Below are positions 62,603 through 64,000 of a stretch of DNA of 64,000 nucleotides, in pieces. The notes under the pieces were generated by a model, which worked only from the letters and a program-made list of their open reading frames with translations, did not search any database and was not told the origin of the DNA. The stretch is from Saccharothrix coeruleofusca (lineage in GTDB: Bacteria > Actinomycetota > Actinomycetes > Mycobacteriales > Pseudonocardiaceae), in contig NZ_BMRG01000007.1 in assembly GCF_014648515.1 (NCBI RefSeq), forward strand, positions 60,786 through 124,785, written 5' to 3'. A program made the position numbers and the translations under genes. Positions within the stretch are counted from its first letter, which is position 1; each line of letters starts with the position of its first letter.

Positions 62603-62734
62603 ATGGCTCAGGAGCACGAGACCACATACGAAGCGCCTTCCAGCGGTCTGCTGCTCGGTGTGGAGGCGTTGCCCGGCGCGGTGGACCGCGGCAAGGCCAA
62701 CGGCGCGGTGGCCGACAACGACGGCAACGACTGA
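62603..62734 (+). CDS. 43-residue Asn/Asp-rich putative precursor peptide
   Basis: The ATG at 62603 has AGGGAGG at a near-ideal distance. The peptide begins MAQEHETTYEAPSSG, continues LLLGVEALPGAVDRG and ends KANGAVADNDGND. It has no Cys, no membrane segment and no signal peptide. The N-terminal half looks leader-like (acidic, with a Tyr-Glu-Ala-Pro and Leu-Leu-Leu-Gly-Val stretch); the last 13 residues hold six Asn/Asp. Its TGA is followed directly by the GTG of a JmjC-type oxygenase, so the pair is translated together. A RiPP-like substrate/enzyme role is inference. Confidence 0.7.
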   Translation: MAQEHETTYEAPSSGLLLGVEALPGAVDRGKANGAVADNDGND

Positions 62735-63922
62735 GTGACCGTCCCGACCCTGGCTGACCTCGTCGCACCGGTCGAGGTCAGCCAGTTCTTCGACGCGGTG
62801 CAGGGCCGGACCTACCGCAGGTTCCCCGGCCGTGCCGGGCGCTTCGCCGAGCTGCTGCCGTGGTCGGAGGTCAACCGGGTGCTGCGGCAGCACCGGTTGG
62901 ACTTCCCCCGCCTGCGCCTGGCGCAGGGCGGCGAGGTGGTGCCCGCCCACACCTACACGGAGATGGTGCAGACCCGGCGCACCGGTCTGGTCCCCCGGCT
63001 GCTGCCCGAGCGGTTCGCCGAGAAGATGCGCGGCGGCGCCACCCTGGTGCTGGACTCGGTCAACGAGCTGTTCGAGCCGGTCGGCGAGCTGGCCGCGCGG
63101 CTGGAGCACGAGCTGCGGGAACGGGTCCAGGTCAACCTGTACGCGGGCTGGGGCGTCACGCACGGCTTCGACGTGCACTGGGACGACCACGACGCGATCA
63201 TCGTCCAGATCTCCGGGCGCAAGCGCTGGCGGGTGCACGGGGTGACCCGGCCCGCGCCGCTGCAGCGGGACGTGGAGCTGCCGCGGCGGCCCTCCGACGA
63301 GCCGCTGGACGACTTCATGCTCGAAGACGGCGACGTGCTGTACGTGCCGCGCGGGCACTGGCACGACGTCTCCGCGGTCGGCTCGGAGTCGCTGCACCTG
63401 ACCATCGGGTTCAACCGGGCCACCGGGGTGGACCTGGTGTCCTGGCTGGCCGACCAGGCGCGGGCGGAGGAGCTGTTCCGCACCGACCTGCCGCGCTTCG
63501 CGAGCGCCGGGGCCAAGGCCGAGCACGCGCGGGCGCTGCGGGAGAAGCTGCTGGCCATGCTGGACGACGGGGTGGTCGAGCGGTTCCTCGACGACCGCGA
63601 CGCCCAGGCCCCGGCGATCCCGCACGCGGGGCTGCCGTGGACGGCGACGGCGGCGCTGCTGCCGCCGGACGACGAGGCCGAGGTGCGGCTGCTGGTGCCG
63701 CGCGCGGTGCTGCGGGTGGAGGGCGACCGGGTGTCGCTGTCGGCGGCGGGCAAGCGGCTGGTGTTCGCCTCGGCCGCCGCGCCGGTGCTCGAAGCCCTGT
63801 TGTCCGCGCCACACCACTCGGTGAAATCCCTGGTGGAGGCGGGTCTGCCGACTCTGGACCGAGCCACGACCCGCGCTCTGCTCGCGGAGTTGGCCGCACA
63901 AGGGCTGCTCGCGCCGGAGTGA
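62735..63922 (+). CDS. JmjC/RoxA-like (cupin_4) Fe(II)/2-oxoglutarate oxygenase
   Basis: A 395-residue protein of the JmjC cupin_4 type that includes the ribosomal-protein hydroxylase RoxA (YcfD). The iron ligands are His148 and Asp150 in FDVHWDDHDA and a distal His (probably 210) in VPRGHWHDV. The strand VQISGRKRWRVHG is typical. A helical dimerisation region and a C-terminal winged-helix-like domain follow (LVEAGLPTLDRATTRALLAELAAQGLL). It has no ribosome binding site of its own and starts at the GTG touching the peptide stop (TGAGTG), so the 43-residue peptide is its best candidate substrate. Confidence 0.85.
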   Translation: MTVPTLADLVAPVEVSQFFDAVQGRTYRRFPGRAGRFAELLPWSEVNRVLRQHRLDFPRLRLAQGGEVVPAHTYTEMVQTRRTGLVPRLLPERFAEKMRGGATLVLDSVNELFEPVGELAARLEHELRERVQVNLYAGWGVTHGFDVHWDDHDAIIVQISGRKRWRVHGVTRPAPLQRDVELPRRPSDEPLDDFMLEDGDVLYVPRGHWHDVSAVGSESLHLTIGFNRATGVDLVSWLADQARAEELFRTDLPRFASAGAKAEHARALREKLLAMLDDGVVERFLDDRDAQAPAIPHAGLPWTATAALLPPDDEAEVRLLVPRAVLRVEGDRVSLSAAGKRLVFASAAAPVLEALLSAPHHSVKSLVEAGLPTLDRATTRALLAELAAQGLLAPE

Positions 63923-63932
63923 TTCGTTAAGC

Positions 63933-63951
63933 TTAGGTATGCCTAACGTAA
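63933..63951. promoter_or_regulatory. IdeR/DtxR-type iron box
   Basis: TTAGGTATGCCTAACGTAA matches 15 of 19 positions of the DtxR/IdeR box TTAGGTTAGGCTAACCTAA. It lies 11 bp after the JmjC stop and across or just before the start of the next rightward gene, where iron-loaded repressor would block it. Confidence 0.7.
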
Positions 63952-64000
63952 GTTCCGAGGCGTTGCCGGGCTGTGCGGTCGTGACGCGGCTGCTCGGCGG
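63939..64000 (+). CDS. Start of an iron-regulated gene (cut by window edge)
   Basis: An open frame runs from the ATG at 63939 to the end (MPNVSSEALPGCAVVTRLLG). That ATG lies inside the iron box; an in-frame GTG at 63981 (VTRLLG) may be the real start. Too little is present to name the product; the iron box suggests iron uptake or siderophore work. Confidence 0.4.
   Translation, partial: MPNVSSEALPGCAVVTRLLG

Overview
The window is chromosomal DNA from a very high-GC actinobacterium. The gene content (whiA, bldD, mihF, a DasR-type regulator with its operator, a helicase-degenerate PriA, BldD- and LexA-type boxes) and the many GTG starts with 4-nt GTGA/ATGA overlaps point to a mycelial member of the Pseudonocardiales. 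Actinosynnema or Saccharothrix would fit, but that genus-level guess is inference. No rRNA, tRNA or CRISPR array was seen.

Most of the window is leftward-transcribed core metabolism: uvrC-rapZ-yvcK-whiA (1.9-6.7 kb); def-fmt-rsmB-flavoprotein and rpe-ribD-ribE-ribBA-ribH-PH protein (14.5-22.5 kb); priA, metK and mihF-gmk-rpoZ-coaBC (26-32.6 kb); pyrR-pyrB-pyrC-PH protein-carA-carB-pyrF (32.9-41.4 kb) with a PyrR-binding leader; pepQ-efp-nusB beside bldD (41.7-44.4 kb); aroC-aroK-aroB (47-50 kb); and DUF948-DUF6167-alaS-ruvX-mltG-aroE (55.7-61.6 kb). Together these make riboflavin, UMP, chorismate, SAM and CoA, handle formyl-Met and charge alanine tRNA.

Accessory genes sit between these blocks. 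At the left edge are a TetR/MFS pair and two Rieske lipoproteins. At 8.0-12.7 kb is a probable regulatory or conflict-type island: a zinc-ribbon XRE regulator coupled by TGATG to a SLOG-fold protein, then a WYL regulator and a ribbon-helix-helix/Clp_N fusion. Others are an ECF sigma factor with a membrane partner, a gamma-glutamyltransferase, a beta-propeller lipoprotein, a complete GlcNAc/glucose-type PTS (EIIA and EIIB leftward; DasR, EIIC and HPr rightward, with a dre operator between), and a secreted I36-type inhibitor divergent from an XRE-BTAD regulator.

Two things stand out. First, a 43-residue Asn/Asp-rich peptide gene with a strong ribosome binding site is followed with zero spacing by a JmjC/RoxA-like oxygenase (62.6-63.9 kb). 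This looks like a small precursor-peptide (RiPP-like) hydroxylation system, and an IdeR/DtxR iron box follows it. Second, a roughly 365-bp intergenic repeat with 15-16 bp terminal inverted repeats occurs twice (12.66-13.03 and 28.50-28.86 kb). Its internal paired motif, spaced exactly 32 bp, recurs alone in a divergent promoter at 44.4 kb. A perfect SOS-box palindrome precedes the small DUF3072 gene.
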